Below are positions 8,704-17,562 of a stretch of 64,000 bases of DNA, piece by piece. The stretch is from Variovorax guangxiensis (GTDB lineage: Bacteria; Pseudomonadota; Gammaproteobacteria; Burkholderiales; Burkholderiaceae_C): assembly GCF_003952165.1 (NCBI RefSeq), contig NZ_RXFT01000023.1, positions 1 to 64,000 of the forward strand. The letters run 5' to 3'. Position 1 is the stretch's first letter. Each line of letters opens with the position of its first letter. Under the pieces are notes generated by a model. It was not told the origin of the DNA, did no database searches, and saw nothing but the letters and a program-made list of their open reading frames with translations. The translations under genes and the position numbers were made by a program.

Positions 8704-9755
8704 GCGTGGGAGCCGGGTTCAGGCGAGCGGCCGCTGTGCTGCTGGCTTTCTTCATAGTCCTGCCTGCCGTGGCCCAGCAGGCGCCCGCGGCCGCCGTTTC
8801 GCCTGCCGAGAAGGGCGCCTCTGCGCCGGCCATCCGGATGATCCGCTTCGGCGTGCTGCCGCTGGGCGGCACCGTCGAGTCGCGTGCGCTGTGGACGCCG
8901 CTCATGAACGACATGGGCCGTTCGCTCGGCATGCCGGTCAGCATGTATTCGGTGCCGACCTATGAAGAGCTCGACCGCGCCATCGGCCGCGACGAGATCG
9001 ACATGGCTTTTCTCTCCGGCAAGATGGCGCTCGACGCCGTGATGCAGCGGCGCATGAAGGTGGTGGCGCAGATCGCGCGGCACCCCGGCATGCCCGAACA
9101 CCGCGCGGTACTGCTGGTGCGCAAGGCCGGTCCGCTCAATACGCTCGAGGGCCTGCTCGCGCAGCCCGAGAAGTGGCGGCTCGCGCGCGGCGACAGCCGC
9201 TCCGTCACCGGCTTCATCGTGCCGCAGAGCCAGCTCTTCCTGCCGAACAACATCGAGATGGAGACGCGCTTTCGCAGCGAGTTCGTCGGTACCCACCAGG
9301 CCACCGCGCTGGCCGTGGCGAATGGCGATGCCGACGTGGCCACCAACAACACCACCGACTTCGAGCGCTTCCGCCAGCAGTTCCCCATCGAGGCCGAGCG
9401 GCTGCAGGTGGTGTGGGAGTCGCAGCCGCCACCCGGCGCGCAGATGGTGGTGCGGCGCGACTTCCCGCCAGAGTTCCAGGCGCGGCTGCAGAACTTCCTG
9501 ACCGGCTACGGCAAGGCCAAGGGCGCGCGCGGCGACGCCGAGCGCGAAGTGCTCAAGAGCCTGCGCGCGGCCTACGGCTATGTCGCGGCCGACGACAGCG
9601 CGCTGCTGCCACAGGCGCTGCTGGAGCGCCAGCTCGGCAGGCAGCACGCCATGGCCGCGTCGTGGGTCAACGAGGCCGCGCGCGAGCAGCGGCTGCAGCG
9701 CATCGAGAAGACCTACGCCGAGCAGGTCGAGACGCTGCGTTCCGCCGCGCGCTGA
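8700..9755 (+). CDS. PhnD-like periplasmic phosphate/phosphonate-type binding protein, copy 2
   Basis: 351 residues, starting at an ATG that overlaps the stop of copy 1 (ATGA). The N-terminus is a signal peptide (F-R-R-A-A-A-V-L-L-A-F-F-I-V-L-P-A-V-A-Q-Q). The mature sequence tracks copy 1 throughout: I-R-F-G-V-L-P-L-G-G, E-I-D-M-A-F-L-S-G-K-M-A, G-T-H-Q-A-T-A-L-A-V-A-N and A-D-V-A-T-N-N-T-T. Most difference is in the signal peptide and the C-terminal third. It is therefore a tandem duplicate kept in frame-coupled order. Two non-identical binding proteins beside one kinase could give heteromeric or dual-ligand sensing; this is inference. Confidence 0.8.
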   Translation: MSVGAGFRRAAAVLLAFFIVLPAVAQQAPAAAVSPAEKGASAPAIRMIRFGVLPLGGTVESRALWTPLMNDMGRSLGMPVSMYSVPTYEELDRAIGRDEIDMAFLSGKMALDAVMQRRMKVVAQIARHPGMPEHRAVLLVRKAGPLNTLEGLLAQPEKWRLARGDSRSVTGFIVPQSQLFLPNNIEMETRFRSEFVGTHQATALAVANGDADVATNNTTDFERFRQQFPIEAERLQVVWESQPPPGAQMVVRRDFPPEFQARLQNFLTGYGKAKGARGDAEREVLKSLRAAYGYVAADDSALLPQALLERQLGRQHAMAASWVNEAAREQRLQRIEKTYAEQVETLRSAAR

Positions 9756-9814
9756 GCGGACAGGCCCCGCGCGCCGGGCGAATCTCTACTCCCTTCGCCG
9801 TAGCTCCAGAACCC

Positions 9815-9846
9815 CCGCCTAGGCCATTAGCTAGGCCTTAAGGCGG
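9815..9846. promoter_or_regulatory. Nested palindromes upstream of tssK (candidate operator)
   Basis: Within 32 bp there are three interlocking inverted repeats: GCCTAG and CTAGGC (9817-9822 and 9831-9836) around an 8-nt spacer, the perfect palindrome GCCTTAAGGC (9835-9844), and outer arms CCGCCT/AGGCGG (9815-9820 and 9841-9846). The segment is about 70 bp upstream of the tssK start in the only gap before the long + strand T6SS operon. A regulator site or a transcript hairpin would both fit; the regulator is not identifiable. Confidence 0.4.
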
Positions 9847-9918
9847 ATTTGCCACCAGCCCCCCGAGCCGGAAACTTCGTGTTTCTTTCAGGCAACCCTT
9901 GCCGTTGACGGAGTGCGG

Positions 9919-11250
9919 ATGAGTTGGCGAACAAAAGTGGTCTGGAGCGAGGGGATGCTGTTGCAGCCTCAGCACCTGCAGCAGAGCGAGCGTCATGCCG
10001 ATCACGCGCGGCACGTGCTGCTGCGTTCCACGACGCCCTACGCATGGGGCTTCGCCGAACTGGAGATCGACCCCGCCGCGCTCACGCTGGGCAAGCTGGC
10101 GCTGGTGCGCGCGGTCGGCGTGTTCGGCGACGGCACCGTCTTCGACATGCCGGCGGTCGACCCGCTGCCCGAGCCCATCGACATTCCCGCCGCCATGCGC
10201 GACGAGGCCGTGGTGCTCGCGCTGCCGCTGCGCCGCGCGGGGGCGCGCGAGGCCGACGCGGAAGAATATGAAGAGCTGGTGCGCCACCGCGTGCTCGAGT
10301 CGGAAGTGCCCGACTCCAACACCGCCGGCGAGCGCACCGCGATGCTGCAGCTGGGCCAGCTCCACACGCGCCTGATGCGCGCCAGCGAGGCCACCGATGC
10401 CTGGACCACCATCGGCGTGGCCCGCGTGGCGGAGCGCCGCGTCGACAACCAGGTGCAGCTCGACCGCGCCATGCTGCCGCCGCTGCTCGACGTGGCCGGC
10501 CATGCCGTCATCCGCGCCTGGCTCGACGAACTGCTGGGCCTGCTGCGCCAGCGCGGCGAGGCGCTGGCTGGCCGGCTCACGCAGGGCGGCACCGGCGGCG
10601 TGGCCGAGATCGCCGACTTCATGCTGCTGCAGGCCGTCAATCGCAACGAGGCCATCTTCGCGCACCTCGCGAAGAGCGCGATGCTGCACCCGCAGCACTT
10701 CTTCGAGCATGCGCTGGGGCTGGCGGGCGACCTCGCGAGCTTTCGCGACTCGCGCCGCGTGTCGCGCTTCGGCCCCTACATCCACGACGACCTCGCCATG
10801 AGCTTCCGTCCGCTCATGGACGACCTGCGCCGCAGCCTGTCGATGGTGTTCGAGCAGTCGGCCATCCGCATCGACCTGCACGACCGCAAGCATGGCGTGC
10901 GCGTGGCGGTGGTCACCGACGTGGAGCTGCAGCGCAAGGCCACCTTCGTGCTCGCGGTGAGCGCCAGCATGCCCAGCGAGGCGCTGCGCGCGCGTTTTCC
11001 CACGCAGGTCAAGATCGGCCCGGTCGAGCGCATCCGCGATCTCGTCAACCTCGCGCTGCCGGGCGTCACGCTCACGCCGATGCCGGTGGCGCCGAGGCAG
11101 ATTCCCTTCCACACGGGCGCCAGCTACTTCGAGCTGGAGACGCGCAACAGCGACCTGTGGCGGCAGCTCGAGCAGTCGGGCGGCATCGCGATGCACATCG
11201 CGGGGGACTTCCCGGGGCTCGATCTCCAGTTCTGGGCGATACGAGCATGA
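9919..11250 (+). CDS. tssK: T6SS baseplate subunit TssK
   Basis: 443 residues, family length about 440-450. The N-terminus S-W-R-T-K-V-V-W-S-E-G-M-L-L-Q-P-Q-H-L-Q-Q is the TssK signature (shoulder domain), and the C-terminal P-F-H-T-G-A-S-Y-F-E-L, then L-W-R-Q-L and I-A-G-D-F-P-G-L-D-L-Q-F-W, is the head domain that contacts the TssL/TssM membrane complex. TssK trimers link the TssF/TssG wedge of the baseplate to the envelope complex. ATG at 9919, six bases after GGAG, is preferred to a GTG at 9913. It is the first gene of the operon tssK-tssL-tssM-tagF. Confidence 0.97.
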   Translation: MSWRTKVVWSEGMLLQPQHLQQSERHADHARHVLLRSTTPYAWGFAELEIDPAALTLGKLALVRAVGVFGDGTVFDMPAVDPLPEPIDIPAAMRDEAVVLALPLRRAGAREADAEEYEELVRHRVLESEVPDSNTAGERTAMLQLGQLHTRLMRASEATDAWTTIGVARVAERRVDNQVQLDRAMLPPLLDVAGHAVIRAWLDELLGLLRQRGEALAGRLTQGGTGGVAEIADFMLLQAVNRNEAIFAHLAKSAMLHPQHFFEHALGLAGDLASFRDSRRVSRFGPYIHDDLAMSFRPLMDDLRRSLSMVFEQSAIRIDLHDRKHGVRVAVVTDVELQRKATFVLAVSASMPSEALRARFPTQVKIGPVERIRDLVNLALPGVTLTPMPVAPRQIPFHTGASYFELETRNSDLWRQLEQSGGIAMHIAGDFPGLDLQFWAIRA

Positions 11251-11281
11251 CCCCCAGTGGCACCGTCAGCGTGGAGCCATC

Positions 11282-12637
11282 ATGAGCACACCTCCCGATC
11301 CTTTTGCCGCCTTCGAGTCGGAGCGCACGGTCATCAAGCCCAAGCCGCGCACGCCGGCCGGCACACCTGCCGCGCCCGCTGCGGCGCCTTTCTTCGGCGG
11401 GGCCGATCCGACGCCGGCCGCCGACGTCGGCGAACTCGGCTTGCTCAACCCGCTGGTGTCGGCCGCCGGCAAGCTGCTGGTGCTGATCGGAAAGCTGCGC
11501 AATCTCGCGCAGCCGCCCAACGTGCCGGCGCTGCGTGCGTCGACCGCCGATGCGGTGAACCAGTTCGATGCCAGCGCGCGCCGCGCGGGCGTGGGCAATG
11601 AATCCGTGCTCGCCGCGCGCTACGTGCTGTGCACCGCGCTCGACGAGGCCGTGGCCAACACGCCCTGGGGCGTGCAGGCCGGCTGGAACAAGCAGAGCCT
11701 GCTGGTGCAGTTCCACAACGAGACATGGGGCGGCGAAAAAGTCTTCCAGCTTCTCGCCAAGCTCGCGCAGGACGTGCCCACGCACCGCCAGCTGCTGGAG
11801 CTGATCTACAGCGTGCTCGCGCTCGGCTTCGAGGGCCGCTACCGCGTGATCGACAACGGCCGCGCGCAGCTCGACTCTGTGCGCCAGCGCCTGGCCGACC
11901 TGATCGCCAAGGACCGTCCACCGGTGGAAGCCGAGCTCTCGCCGCACTGGCGCGGGCAGGGCGCGGGCACGGTGCGGCTGCGCGAGTCGCTGCCGCTGTG
12001 GGTGTTCGCGGCCGGCTTCGCGCTGCTGCTGGCGCTCGCGTGGTTCGGGCTGCGGCTCACGCTGAACTACCGCTCCGACACCACGTACGCCGCAGTGTCC
12101 AGCCTGCGCGCGCCCAACATCCAGATCGCGCCGCCCGCGCTGCCTGCGAAGACGCCGCGCCTCGCGCGCTTCCTGGAGCCCGAGGTGAAGCAGGGCCTCG
12201 TCACCGTGACCGACGAGGCCGACCGCAGCGTGGTGCGCCTGCGCGGCGACTCCTTCTTCGGCTCCGGCAGCGCCGAGCCGATGCCGCAGTCGCTGCCGGT
12301 GCTGCGCCGCATCGGCCAGGCGCTGGCCGAGGTGAAGGGCGAGGTGCTGATCACCGGCCATTCCGACAACCAGCCGATCCGCTCGCTGCGCTATCCGTCG
12401 AACTGGCACCTGTCGGCCGCGCGCGCCGACGCCGTGAAGGGCGCACTCTCCACGCTGGTCGACCCCGCGCGCATGCGCGCCGACGGCAAGGCCGACGCCG
12501 AACCGGTGGCGCCCAACGACACGCCGGCCAACCGCGCGCGCAACCGCCGCGTGGAAGTGGTGCTGCTGACCGGGCCCGAAGGCGTCACGCCCGCGCCGGC
12601 CGCCGCTCCTGCTCCAGCCACGGGAGCGACGAAATGA
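11282..12637 (+). CDS. tssL: T6SS membrane subunit TssL with C-terminal OmpA-like domain
   Basis: 451 residues in the extended (evolved) TssL layout. A Pro/Ala-rich tail leads to a cytoplasmic DotU domain (about 55-235; F-H-N-E-T-W-G-G-E-K-V-F is the DotU signature). One TM helix (about 239-261) anchors it, and a periplasmic OmpA-type peptidoglycan-binding domain (about 310-440) ends with G-H-S-D-N-Q-P-I-R and N-R-R-V-E-V-V. TssL, TssM and TssJ form the envelope-spanning complex; the OmpA domain holds it to the cell wall. The gene overlaps tssM by four bases. A second DotU gene at 58.7-60.0 kb lacks the OmpA domain. Confidence 0.96.
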   Translation: MSTPPDPFAAFESERTVIKPKPRTPAGTPAAPAAAPFFGGADPTPAADVGELGLLNPLVSAAGKLLVLIGKLRNLAQPPNVPALRASTADAVNQFDASARRAGVGNESVLAARYVLCTALDEAVANTPWGVQAGWNKQSLLVQFHNETWGGEKVFQLLAKLAQDVPTHRQLLELIYSVLALGFEGRYRVIDNGRAQLDSVRQRLADLIAKDRPPVEAELSPHWRGQGAGTVRLRESLPLWVFAAGFALLLALAWFGLRLTLNYRSDTTYAAVSSLRAPNIQIAPPALPAKTPRLARFLEPEVKQGLVTVTDEADRSVVRLRGDSFFGSGSAEPMPQSLPVLRRIGQALAEVKGEVLITGHSDNQPIRSLRYPSNWHLSAARADAVKGALSTLVDPARMRADGKADAEPVAPNDTPANRARNRRVEVVLLTGPEGVTPAPAAAPAPATGATK

Positions 12638-15600
12638 TCAAGAAAATCTTCGGCTTCCTTTTCAGCCCGCTGCTGCTCACGCTGCTGGCGCTGATCGTCG
12701 TCGCGCTGCTGATCTGGTGGATCGGCCCGCTGGTGAAGATCGGCTCGCTCGCGCCGCTCGAAAGCGAGACCACGCGCGCCATCGTCATCGGCGTCATCGT
12801 GCTCGTCGTGGTGCTGCGCGCGCTGTACCGCCGCTGGCGCGCCCGCCGTGCGAGCCAGCACCTGACCGACGGCTTGATGAAGGCGCCCGCCGCCAAGGCC
12901 GACGCGCCGGTCAACGGCGAGCAGAAGATCCTCGACACCCGCTTCAGCGAAGCCGTCGCCACGCTCAAGCAGATGCGCATGCACGCCGCGGGCAAGAAGC
13001 CGGGCTGGCGCGACTGGCTTTCCATCTCGGGCGGCAGCTATCTCTACGACCTGCCCTGGTACGTCTTCATCGGCGCGCCGGGCGCGGGCAAGACCACCGC
13101 GCTGGTCAACTCTGGCCTGAGCTTCCCGCTGGCCGAGAAGTTCGGCCCCGGTGCGATCCGCGGCGTGGGCGGCACGCGCAACTGCGACTGGTGGTTCACC
13201 GACGAGGCGGTGCTCATCGACACCGCCGGGCGCTACACCACGCAGGACAGCCACCAGTCGGAAGACAAGAGCGCGTGGGAAGGCTTCCTGGGGCTGCTGA
13301 AGAAGGTGCGCCCGCGCAGGCCGCTGAACGGCGTGTTCCTCACCGTCAGCGTGGCCGACCTGCTGAGCCAGGGCCCCGAGGCGCGTACCCAGCTTGCCGC
13401 ATCGATCCGCGCGCGCCTGCTGGAGCTCGACGGCAAGCTCACCACGCGGCTGCCGGTGTACGTGCTCGTCACCAAGAGCGACCTGCTCTACGGCTTCACC
13501 GACTACTTCGACGACCTCGGCAAGGAGCAGCGCGCGCAGGTCTTCGGCTTCACGCTGCCGGCCGACGAGAACCTGCAGGTGGAGGAGAAGGGGCTTTCGG
13601 CCGCCTTCAACCGCGAGTTCGCGCTGCTGCACAATCGTGTGAACGACGGCCTCATCGCGCGCATGCAGCGCGAGACCGACGGCAACCGCCGCGCGGCGAT
13701 CTTCGGCTTTCCGGCGCAGTTCGGCTCCATCGGCCCGCTGCTGTCGGACCTGCTGGAGCAGGTGTTCACCGGCTCGCGCTTCGCGCAGCCGCCGTGGGTG
13801 CGCGGCGTGTACTTCACCAGCGGCACGCAGGAGGGCAGCCCCATCGACCGCGTGATGGGCAGCCTGGCGCGCAGCTTCGGCATCGAGCGCGCCATGCTCG
13901 CGCCGCAGAAGTCCAGCGGGCGCAGTTACTTCCTCACCTCGCTGCTGCGCGAGGTGGTGTTCCCCGAGCAGCGCCTGGCCGGCGCCGACGTGAAGCTGGA
14001 GCGCCGCCGCCACACGCTGCGCGTGATCGGCGTGACGGCCATGACGCTCGTCACCGTCGGCCTGCTCGCGGCCTGGGGCTACAGCACGCTGCAGAACATG
14101 AACTACCTGAAGTCGGTAGAGGCCCGCGTGGAGCCCGCCCGGCAGAACCTCGCGGCGCTGCCCGCGCGCGTGCAGAACCTGGTCGAGGTGGCGCCCGTGC
14201 TGCAGAGCCTGCGCGACATCTGGAAGACGCCCGACAACCGCCAGGGCGACGAGCCGCTGTCGATGACGCTGGGCCTCTACCAGGGCGACAAGCTCGACGC
14301 GGCCGCCATGCTCACGCACCAGCGCGCGCTGAACGACGCGTTCCTGCCGCAGATCGCCAAGCGCATCGAGGACCAGCTGCGCACCGCGCAGAAGGACAAC
14401 CTCGAATTCACCTACGAGGCGCTCAAGAGCTACCTGATGCTCTACCAGCCCGAGCACTTCGACGCCGAGGCGCTGAAGGCCTGGATCACCCTCGACTGGT
14501 CGCGCAACCTCGACCGCGGCATTCCGGAAGACCAGCGCAAGCAGCTCGAAGACCAGCTCGACGTGCTCATCGCCCAGGGTCCGCCACGCTCGCCGCTGAA
14601 GATGGACGAGAACCTGGTGCGCAGCGTGCGCGCGGTGCTCGCGAGTTATCCGCTGGAGCAGCGCGTGTTCAGCCGCCTGAAGCGCCAGCGCGCCAGCAAG
14701 GACATCCCGGCCTTCAGCGTGGCCACGGCTACGGGCCCCTCGGGCCCGCTGGTGTTCGAGCGCATCAGCGGCAAGCCGCTGTCCGAGGGCGTGCCGGGCA
14801 TGTTCACCTACGACGGCTACCACAAGCGATTCCAGAACGAGGTGGTGGTGCTCACCGGCCTGCTCGCCAACGAAGACCCGTGGGTGCTCGGACAGGACCG
14901 CAATGCCGCCAACCGCCTGCGCGACGCTGCCGCGCTCGGCGCGCTGACCGACCGCGTGCGCCGCCTCTACCTGGAGGAATACGTCAAGCAGTGGGAAGCG
15001 CTGCTCGCCGACGTGCGCCTGATCCGAGTGAACGGCCTGGAGAAGAACATCGAGACCGCGCGCATCCTCTCGGGCGTCGATTCGCCGCTCGCCAACTTCC
15101 TGCGCGCCGTCGTCAAGCAGACCACGCTCATCCCCGCCGCCGACGCCAACAAGGACGTCGTCAGCAAGGCCACCGAGACCGTGCGCAACACCCGCAAGGG
15201 CCTGGAAGACCTGTTCGGCGGCGACCCCGGCCGGCAGGTGGCGCCGGGCAAGCGCATCGAGAGCATCGTGGACGACCGCTTCGAGGCGCTGCGCCGCCTC
15301 GTCACCGCGGGCGGCCCCAACCAGCCCGCGCCCATCGACGACGCGCTGAAGCTCTTCAACGAGGTGTACGTGTACCTCAACGCCGTCGACACGGCCGTGA
15401 AGGGCCGCACCTCGCCGCCGCCCGGCGACGTGGCCGGCAAGCTCAAGTCCGACGCCGGCCGCCTGCCGGAGCCCGTGCGCTCCATGGTCGAGAACCTGAG
15501 CCAGGCCGGCGCCGCGCAGGCCCAGGTGGCCGAACGCGGCAACCTGAGCCAGGACCTGCGCCCCGTCACCGAGTTCTGCGCGCGCGCCATCGCCGGCCGC

Positions 15601-16236
15601 TACCCCTTCGTGCAGAGCAGCAAGCGCGACGTGCTGCCCGAGGACTTCGGCCAGATGTTCGGCCCCGGCGGCCTGATGGACGACTTCTTCCAGAAGCGCC
15701 TGGCCGCCATCGTCGACACCAGCACCCGCCCGTGGCGCTACAAGCCCGTGGCCGAGCGCGGCGCCATCACCACCCAGGCGATCGCGCAGTTCGAGCGCGC
15801 CGCGCGCATCAAGGAAATCTTCTTCCGCGGCGGCGGCAGGGCCCCGTCGATGCGGCTGGACTTCAAGCCGGTGGAAATGGACGCGGGCATCACCCAGTTC
15901 ATCCTCGACGTCGACGGCCAGCTCGTGAAATACGCGCACGGCCCCGTCGTGCCCATGGCCGTGCAGTGGCCGGGCCCGAAGGGCAGCAACCAGGTGCGCA
16001 TCCAGGTCAGCCCGCCATCGACCACCGGCAGCTCCGGCGCAGCCGTGGACGGGCCGTGGGCCCTGTTCCGCGCGCTCGACGACGGGCAGCTCGAAGCGGG
16101 GGATGCGCCCGAGAAGTTCTTCATCACCTTCCAGATCGGGGCGCGCAAGACGCGCTTCGAGGTGACGACCAACAGCGTGCAGCATCCCATTCGCTTGCGC
16201 GAGCTGCGCGAGTTCTCATGTCCGGAGGGGCTGTGA
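12634..16236 (+). CDS. tssM: T6SS membrane subunit TssM (IcmF)
   Basis: 1200 residues, normal for TssM. Two N-terminal TM helices (about 8-29 and 47-64) precede a cytoplasmic NTPase-like domain with an intact Walker A G-A-P-G-A-G-K-T (147-154), a D-T-A-G-R-Y motif and V-T-K-S-D. A third TM helix (about 464-486) leads to the large periplasmic region that binds TssJ and reaches the outer membrane. The start overlaps the tssL stop (ATGA), and the end overlaps tagF. The protein is the backbone of the membrane complex, and ATP/GTP binding has been linked to Hcp recruitment in other systems. All motifs are intact, unlike the short homologue at 57.6 kb. Confidence 0.97.
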   Translation: MIKKIFGFLFSPLLLTLLALIVVALLIWWIGPLVKIGSLAPLESETTRAIVIGVIVLVVVLRALYRRWRARRASQHLTDGLMKAPAAKADAPVNGEQKILDTRFSEAVATLKQMRMHAAGKKPGWRDWLSISGGSYLYDLPWYVFIGAPGAGKTTALVNSGLSFPLAEKFGPGAIRGVGGTRNCDWWFTDEAVLIDTAGRYTTQDSHQSEDKSAWEGFLGLLKKVRPRRPLNGVFLTVSVADLLSQGPEARTQLAASIRARLLELDGKLTTRLPVYVLVTKSDLLYGFTDYFDDLGKEQRAQVFGFTLPADENLQVEEKGLSAAFNREFALLHNRVNDGLIARMQRETDGNRRAAIFGFPAQFGSIGPLLSDLLEQVFTGSRFAQPPWVRGVYFTSGTQEGSPIDRVMGSLARSFGIERAMLAPQKSSGRSYFLTSLLREVVFPEQRLAGADVKLERRRHTLRVIGVTAMTLVTVGLLAAWGYSTLQNMNYLKSVEARVEPARQNLAALPARVQNLVEVAPVLQSLRDIWKTPDNRQGDEPLSMTLGLYQGDKLDAAAMLTHQRALNDAFLPQIAKRIEDQLRTAQKDNLEFTYEALKSYLMLYQPEHFDAEALKAWITLDWSRNLDRGIPEDQRKQLEDQLDVLIAQGPPRSPLKMDENLVRSVRAVLASYPLEQRVFSRLKRQRASKDIPAFSVATATGPSGPLVFERISGKPLSEGVPGMFTYDGYHKRFQNEVVVLTGLLANEDPWVLGQDRNAANRLRDAAALGALTDRVRRLYLEEYVKQWEALLADVRLIRVNGLEKNIETARILSGVDSPLANFLRAVVKQTTLIPAADANKDVVSKATETVRNTRKGLEDLFGGDPGRQVAPGKRIESIVDDRFEALRRLVTAGGPNQPAPIDDALKLFNEVYVYLNAVDTAVKGRTSPPPGDVAGKLKSDAGRLPEPVRSMVENLSQAGAAQAQVAERGNLSQDLRPVTEFCARAIAGRYPFVQSSKRDVLPEDFGQMFGPGGLMDDFFQKRLAAIVDTSTRPWRYKPVAERGAITTQAIAQFERAARIKEIFFRGGGRAPSMRLDFKPVEMDAGITQFILDVDGQLVKYAHGPVVPMAVQWPGPKGSNQVRIQVSPPSTTGSSGAAVDGPWALFRALDDGQLEAGDAPEKFFITFQIGARKTRFEVTTNSVQHPIRLRELREFSCPEGL

Positions 16237-16877
16237 GCATCGAGCCTTCCCCGCTTCTTGCCGCCACCGCCGTGCTGCCCGGGTGGTTCGGGAAATTGCC
16301 GGGCATGGGGGACTTCGCGCATCGGCGGCTGCCTGAGCCGTTCCGTGCGGTGTGGGACCAGTGGCTGCAGCGGGGCATGTCGCGGCTGCGGGACCGGGCC
16401 GATTGGACCGAGCGGTATCTGGAGGCGCCTATCTGGTGCTTTGCGCTGGGACGGCAGGTGGCTGGCGACCGAGCCTGGATCGGGGTGCTGATGCCTTCCG
16501 TGGATGGGGTGGGGCGGTACTTTCCGTTTGCCATCGCGGTGGAGCTGGAGGCGGATTCGCCCGGGACCCTGCGAGGCGAGGCGCTGGCTGTTGCGTTGCG
16601 GTGGTGGGCTCATGCGACGCAGGCTGCGTTGGAGGGGCTGGATGGGGATCTGGATGCGGTGCGGTTCGATGCTGTGCTGCAGAGGCTTTTTGTCGAAGAG
16701 GCTTCTTTGTCCGATGAGCGGGTTATTGCTGTCGAGTCGCTTGATCTGCCGCTGGCAGGGACTTCGCTTTGGTTGAGTGATCCTTCTACAGAGGCGGGGA
16801 TTCGGATGTTGAGTACCGGGTTGCCTCGGGATGAGCAGTTTGATGCGCTGTTTCTTGGGTTTGCGGAGGAGGGGTGA
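16233..16877 (+). CDS. tagF: T6SS post-translational regulator TagF
   Basis: About 214 residues. The N-terminus W-F-G-K-L-P-G-M-G-D-F, then R-R-L-P-E-P-F and W-D-Q-W-L-Q, is the TagF (DUF2094) signature. TagF holds the T6SS off; in Pseudomonas it acts through Fha1 and is opposed by the PpkA pathway, whose kinase gene follows here. I choose GTG at 16233 because GGAGGGG sits six bases upstream and GTGA overlaps the tssM stop; an ATG at 16218 would add five residues. Codon use is unlike its neighbours: many T- and G-ending codons (ttt, ggg, gat, ttg), a shift that continues to the giant inverted repeat downstream. Confidence 0.93.
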   Translation: MSIEPSPLLAATAVLPGWFGKLPGMGDFAHRRLPEPFRAVWDQWLQRGMSRLRDRADWTERYLEAPIWCFALGRQVAGDRAWIGVLMPSVDGVGRYFPFAIAVELEADSPGTLRGEALAVALRWWAHATQAALEGLDGDLDAVRFDAVLQRLFVEEASLSDERVIAVESLDLPLAGTSLWLSDPSTEAGIRMLSTGLPRDEQFDALFLGFAEEG

Positions 16878-16908
16878 TGACATTCCCTTCTCGTTTTTGC
16901 TTCCGGAG

Positions 16909-17518
16909 CCGGGTCTCGCCCCGGCGGGCGACCTACTTTCTTTTGCTTCGCCAAAAGAAAGTAGGCAAAGAAAAGGCGACCCTGCTGTCTGCGTCCCTCC
17001 GCTTCGCTGCGGGCAACCTGCGGTGCTCGGCGCAGGAGGGGGTCCGCAGAACTCGCTTCGCTCAAACAGCTGCGGCCCTGATCCCTCCTGCGCCTGCGCT
17101 CCTCGGCGCAGCCAGAAGGGAGCGATCCGCGCCATCGCTTCGCTCGGCTTTTGAACAGCCTGGACTGGCCTTCGCTTCGCTCGGCCAGGCATTGAGTTCC
17201 AGTGGCCTCGCCGAACCCAATGCGCCATTCCAAGCCCAGCAGGCGCAAAGCGCCTGCTGGGCACCCGCGGCCGAGCGCAGCGATGGCCCGCGTGTCCCCA
17301 ATCCCCTCTGGCTGCGCCGAGGAGCGCAGCGTTTCGCGGATCAGGGCTCGCCCTTGTCTGAGCGAAGCGAGTTTGGGCGAGACCCCGCGAAACGCGAGCA
17401 CCGCAGGTTGCCCCGTAGCGCAGCGAAGGGGTCGCAGACAGTGGGGTCGCCTTTCTTTTGCCTACTTTTCTTTGGCGAAGCAAAGAAAAGTAGGTCGGCC
17501 GCCGGGCCGAGACCCGGC
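16909..17518. repeat. Giant imperfect inverted repeat (about 240-bp arms) between tagF and ppkA
   Basis: This fills the 685-bp gap 16,878-17,562; I see no real gene in it. The left arm (about 16,909-17,150) and right arm (about 17,270-17,518) are imperfect reverse complements. Examples are CTACTTTCTTTTGCTTCGCC near 16,932 against its counterpart near 17,485; GGCAACCTGCGGTGCTCG near 17,012 against its complement near 17,397; and CTGCGCTCCTCGGCGCAGCC near 17,094 against its complement near 17,311. Near the centre is a perfect 13-bp hairpin. The dyads inside each arm (TACTTTC...GAAAGTA) would also fold. Similar blocks read through in Comamonadaceae genomes and are often mis-annotated as proteins; that statement is from memory. 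The large repeat could terminate or attenuate transcription between tagF and the kinase gene. Confidence 0.85.
17234..17262. repeat. Perfect 13-bp hairpin near the centre of the giant inverted repeat
   Basis: GCCCAGCAGGCGC at 17,234-17,246 and its exact reverse complement at 17,250-17,262 are separated by AAA. The pairing is fully GC-rich and should fold strongly in either strand. No T-run follows, so it is not a classical intrinsic terminator. Confidence 0.85.
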
Positions 17519-17562
17519 CCCGGGAAACAAACCCCAAGCACAACTCAAAGAGGAGCCAGTCA

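Noticed and set aside
12391-16185. 1264-codon minus-strand frame opposite tssM
   Set aside because: It is a GC-driven shadow of tssM, full of His/Arg/Ala/Leu, with no domain pattern.
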